DNA of 64,000 nucleotides, from NCBI GenBank assembly GCA_013397795.1, contig VZTJ01003574.1, positions 1,207,345 through 1,271,344 on the forward strand, read 5' to 3'. Both the position numbers and the translations under genes were made by a program. The notes under the pieces were generated by a model. That model was not told the DNA's origin. It did not search any database and worked only from the letters and a program-made list of their open reading frames with translations. Origin of the DNA: Orthonyx spaldingii. Its lineage: Eukaryota > Chordata > Aves > Passeriformes > Orthonychidae. This document shows positions 60,661 through 64,000 of the stretch, piece by piece (positions within the stretch are counted from its first letter, which is position 1; every line of letters starts with the position of its first letter).

Positions 60661-62899
60661 GGAATAAGTCAAATCTCAGGAGGAAGCTGGATTCCCCAGC
60701 TGCTACAGCTCTATTTTACTTCTTCTAAATCATAGTTTTTCTTAGTTTTCTTCAGCTTTCTTCTAAGAAAGGAACCAGAATGGAAGCAAGTAGGTTGATA
60801 TCTTGACTCTTATCCAGGTACATTCATGAGGTGTCCAAAATAGGCTTGTTGCTGGGCATTATCATCCTGCTGCTTTCATTGTCTGCTGCTAGAACATCAG
60901 CTCTGTGCTGATTCCATTTGGACTTGACTCCAAAGGCATGATTTAGTCTGACTCCTTTTCACTTTACAGGTAAGTTCATTCTGATTTACACTGCCAAACC
61001 ACAACAGAATCTATTCCTATGGGTTTAGTCAATACTTCCACAAAGAATAGTTTTCTTTGATCAAGGCTTCAGCTTCCCTCCTTGGGAATTCTTCTGAGAC
61101 CAAAAGCATGTTCAAAAAACAATATTTCCACAGTGCTTATGACCTGAAGTACAGTCACATGGAAGAAGCTCTGCTGGCAGATTCAAATGAATAACTTTCT
61201 TTAGCCAATTTGATTCAATTCATATGGAATGTTCAAAGGTCTGTGTAATTCTTGCTGACTTCTCTGGAACACAATTCGTGGTACATCTATCTTTTGTTTG
61301 GCAACGGTAAATGGTCTCCAGTTCTTTCTCCTGATAGTAGGACATCTTCCTTTTCATGAGTTGTCAATACACAGTTAGTAGTGATCCTCAGGAATAAAAT
61401 CAGCTAAACCTCTGCTTTTGGAACACAGTACTTCCACAGATTTTTAAATTTTTTTTTTTAGCAAATATATGCAAGAAGGACTTTACCTAGAACTGATAGG
61501 CAGTGTGCTCTGTAGTAGAGCATGATGTCTGTTTAGCAGTACATAGCAGCAATACACAACAGTTTAGGTCTAGAAAGAAAAAATGGCCACCTGACCAAAA
61601 ACCAAAGTGCAAACCTAAGTAGAGAAAAGAAATATGCACAGCATATCTAGGTATTCACTGCTCCAAGAATGAATAGAGATACCTTATTTCTTAGCTATAA
61701 GACACCTCTGCAATAACAGATCACCCTCTACAGATCTGCTTTGGTTTCTATGCCCATACAGATTCATGCAGGCCTAATCCTGCATTATCATCCCCCATTC
61801 CACTATAAAGTACTTTTTCCTCTACACTCTTGGTATGCCACAGCCCAAACCTTTCCCATTTGCAAGGTCATCTGAGATTTACAGTTTAAAAGGGTACAAT
61901 CACTAAAACCAGAACTAGTTAAAACATCAACAAGTTTCCTTAGTAAATAACGAGCACAGTAATCTGTTCATGACACCTCTGTGAAAAAAACTTATATATG
62001 GCTTATAAATGCCAGAAAAAGTGAGGAGAATGGGGACCATGCAATGATCACACCTAGAAAAAAATGTCATCTCCAGGTCAGTATCCAACACCCCCCTCTA
62101 CTGGATAAAGCCCAGACAGATAAGTGTGTGTTGCAGGTGCAGCACAGTCTGGCTTGGTGCTTTTGCAGCATCAGGCCAGCACCCATCTTGCTGTCCTTCT
62201 GCAGGATCTTCAGAGCCTGGAGGCACCCAAGCTGGTAGAGATTCACTTGTAATCTGTTTCATCTGACACATGTGCAGTGTGAAATGAAGGGGTTGGGACA
62301 GACTTTTCAGAATGGCTCCTTCACTTTCTCACACCCAGCGGGGTCACTCCAGGCCCAGACTCAGCCTTATTTACCCTTTCAGCTGTTCCCTAACATAGGT
62401 GGCAGTTCTTAAGCTGCCACAATCAGGGTCACAGGAAAATTACCACGTAACATACGTGACAAGTCACACCTACACTGCACAAAAGGCAAGATTATGCAGC
62501 AATGTGTCAAATGGATCACATTTGTGTATCACCCAACACGTACAGTTCATGAAAACTGACGTGTCAGCTGAAGAAAATGATAAATTGCAGGGCGTGCAGG
62601 CTGAGGAACTGACAGGCTGTGACAGTGGGCAGCCCATTCTCAGGGCACAAAAGCAAAGCCTGCCTTCCCCCACCAAGTCTATACTTACATATATAGATAG
62701 AATCATTAACTTTAGGTTGTGCAGGTTATAAACGTCTCAGAGAACACACCCAGGCACCCATATCTGCAGGTTGTGCTTCCCTCCATCTGTAGATAACTAT
62801 CTCCTCTGCTGTCTCTTGAGCAATTCTCCCAGTGAAGTGGAACTGCTAGAAGAGACAGCCAAGCAGGCTGAGGGGTCAGTCACTGCTGAAGGTACAGGC
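60661..62899. other. No supported gene
   Basis: AT-leaning unique sequence. CTCCTTTTCACTTTACAG|GTAAGT near 60969 looks like an acceptor and donor at once, so it defines no exon. T11 occurs near 61449. Confidence 0.45.
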
Positions 62900-63090
62900 C
62901 TGGAACTTCAGAGTGCCAGATCCAACTCTCTCGTCTGCTACTGACTGTGTGTGCTTTAGTGCAAGTCATCTGCTCCCTCTGAGCTTCAGTTCTCCCTCTG
63001 TTAAATGAAACAGCAAAACTGTCCTGCCAAATGAAGTATCATGAGAATGAGTATGATAAACAATGCAAGCACTCCGATATACTAACCTAC
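62900..63090 (+). mobile_element. MIR-type SINE
   Basis: GATCCAACTCTCTCGTCTGC, TAGTGCAAGTCATCTGCTCC, CTCTGAGCTTCAGTTCTCCC and TCTGTTAAATGAAACAGC give a continuous core match. The tail ATGAGAATGAGTATGATAAA then CAATGCAAGCACTC also fits. Confidence 0.8.
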
Positions 63091-63404
63091 ATTGATGTGT
63101 TCTAGCTTAAGCACCTTAGACAGACTAATAAATGCTTTATGGAGCACCTGATGAAATCAATAAATAGATGTCTGTGGATTTCTGCAGGCAGTGGTTGCCC
63201 CCCTGTGAGAGAACAGGTGGTGTCTTCATTGCCTGTATAGCCAAGAAACATTTGCTGTTAGACTTGTCCCTTGCACTTTGTTCTTCCCAACACATATCTT
63301 AAAATGCAGGACGGATCTCAATCACTGACAGCTTTGAGCCTAGAATTAGGTAGCTATATCAAGAAGGTAAAATAAGCAGCAAGCAGCAAATAGAGGAAAA
63401 ACAA

Positions 63405-63595
63405 TACCAAGCTGGGACAACGGAGGTTTGAGTTCAATTCTCAGCTCATTCACAGATTTCCTGCATAATCTTTGACGAGACATTTTGTTTCAGTATGCAC
63501 CAGCTACTCATCTGCAAACTAAGGATGAATAATCATTCCCTTGCCCTTGCTTTCTATTTAAAGTGTAAGCTCTTGGGGCTGAGGTTTCCACTTAC
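63405..63595 (+). mobile_element. MIR-type SINE, second tandem copy
   Basis: GGAGGTTTGAGTTCAATTCT (tRNA-type box B-like head), TTTCAGTATGCACCAGCTAC, CTCATCTGCAAACTAAGGAT and a tail AGTGTAAGCTCTTGGGGCTG. The tail matches amniote SINE/LINE ends carrying TGTAAGCTCTTTGGGGC. Confidence 0.65.
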
Positions 63596-64000
63596 TGTTG
63601 ACAACTCTACATCAGCCATGAAATGTTTCTCTAAATTGCAGAAAAACTGTTACAGACACAGAATATCTCTCTGTTTGTAAACAGTCTAGCCTGGGTCCGG
63701 AATAGCCATGCACACTGAGCACAGCCAATAAGCTCCACTGGACCCTGTCACAGGCACAGCAGCTGAAGCAGAGTGTTGTATTAAGAAAGGAAGATCACTG
63801 CAGCAGTAGATTGTCCCTGCATATTTGCATAGAGCTGTGCCCTGCTAAATGGGATCCCGTGGATACCGACGTACTTGAGAGGTCAGTGAGTGCAGCAGTG
63901 CTGCAGCAGCTCTGTGAAAGTCAGCTCATATCCAGAAGCAAAGATATTATTTAGTAATTTCAAATGTCTGGAGCACTCCAGCCCTCTCTTAGTCCTGATG
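63596..64000. other. No feature seen
   Basis: Unique sequence to the window edge. Confidence 0.4.

Noticed and set aside
60940..60980. Combined acceptor and donor CTTTACAG|GTAAGT
   Set aside because: Both signals meet at the same base, so no exon is defined.

Overview
The window looks like nuclear DNA of a bird. The clearest evidence is a CR1 retrotransposon 3' end at 58794-58950 (minus strand) whose wording matches neognath-bird CR1, and a second short CR1 3' end at 18301-18346. Base composition is moderate to AT-leaning. There are no operons, ribosome binding sites or bacterial-type gene packing, and nearly all open frames are short and lack coding character. The best fit is a gene-poor intergenic or intronic stretch of a large avian chromosome.

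No gene can be named. The only protein-coding signal I can argue for is on the minus strand in the first 14 kb. Two exon-like blocks (9893-9762 and 9153-9020) are both flanked by consensus splice sites. They share a compatible splice phase (1), show the G-rich first codon position typical of coding DNA, and end in a stop. Together they could be the 3' end of an unidentified gene. Three further minus-strand blocks are weaker: 3233-3072 (phase 1-1, GTAAGT donor), 13952-13903 (very good acceptor), and a 220-codon frame at 11375-10713 that begins with a hydrophobic, signal-anchor-like stretch. All need homology or RNA evidence; none is certain.

The rest is dominated by old, decayed interspersed repeats. 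About ten copies read as MIR-type (tRNA-derived CORE) SINEs, on both strands, at about 19.6, 26.9, 35.0, 43.4, 43.7, 53.9, 56.2, 60.5, 62.9 and 63.4 kb. Four are palindromic elements (3.6, 22.3, 27.9 and 39.5 kb) resembling hairpin-like repeats common in turtles and crocodilians. Two are TTTTCAAAATGTC-type repeats (23.45 and 35.45 kb), and one is an old CR1/L3-like tail (47.1 kb).

Layout: 0-14 kb holds possible minus-strand exons, one hairpin repeat and a conserved-looking block. From 14 to 26 kb there is unique sequence with several candidate conserved non-coding blocks, one CR1 tail and one MIR. From 26 to 48 kb lies the densest run of ancient repeats, including two MIRs in tandem. From 48 to 64 kb there is unique sequence, one (GA)n-bearing exon-like block, the main CR1 copy and four MIRs. 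No CRISPR, rRNA, tRNA, insertion sequence or intact virus was seen. No system of linked genes could be recognised.
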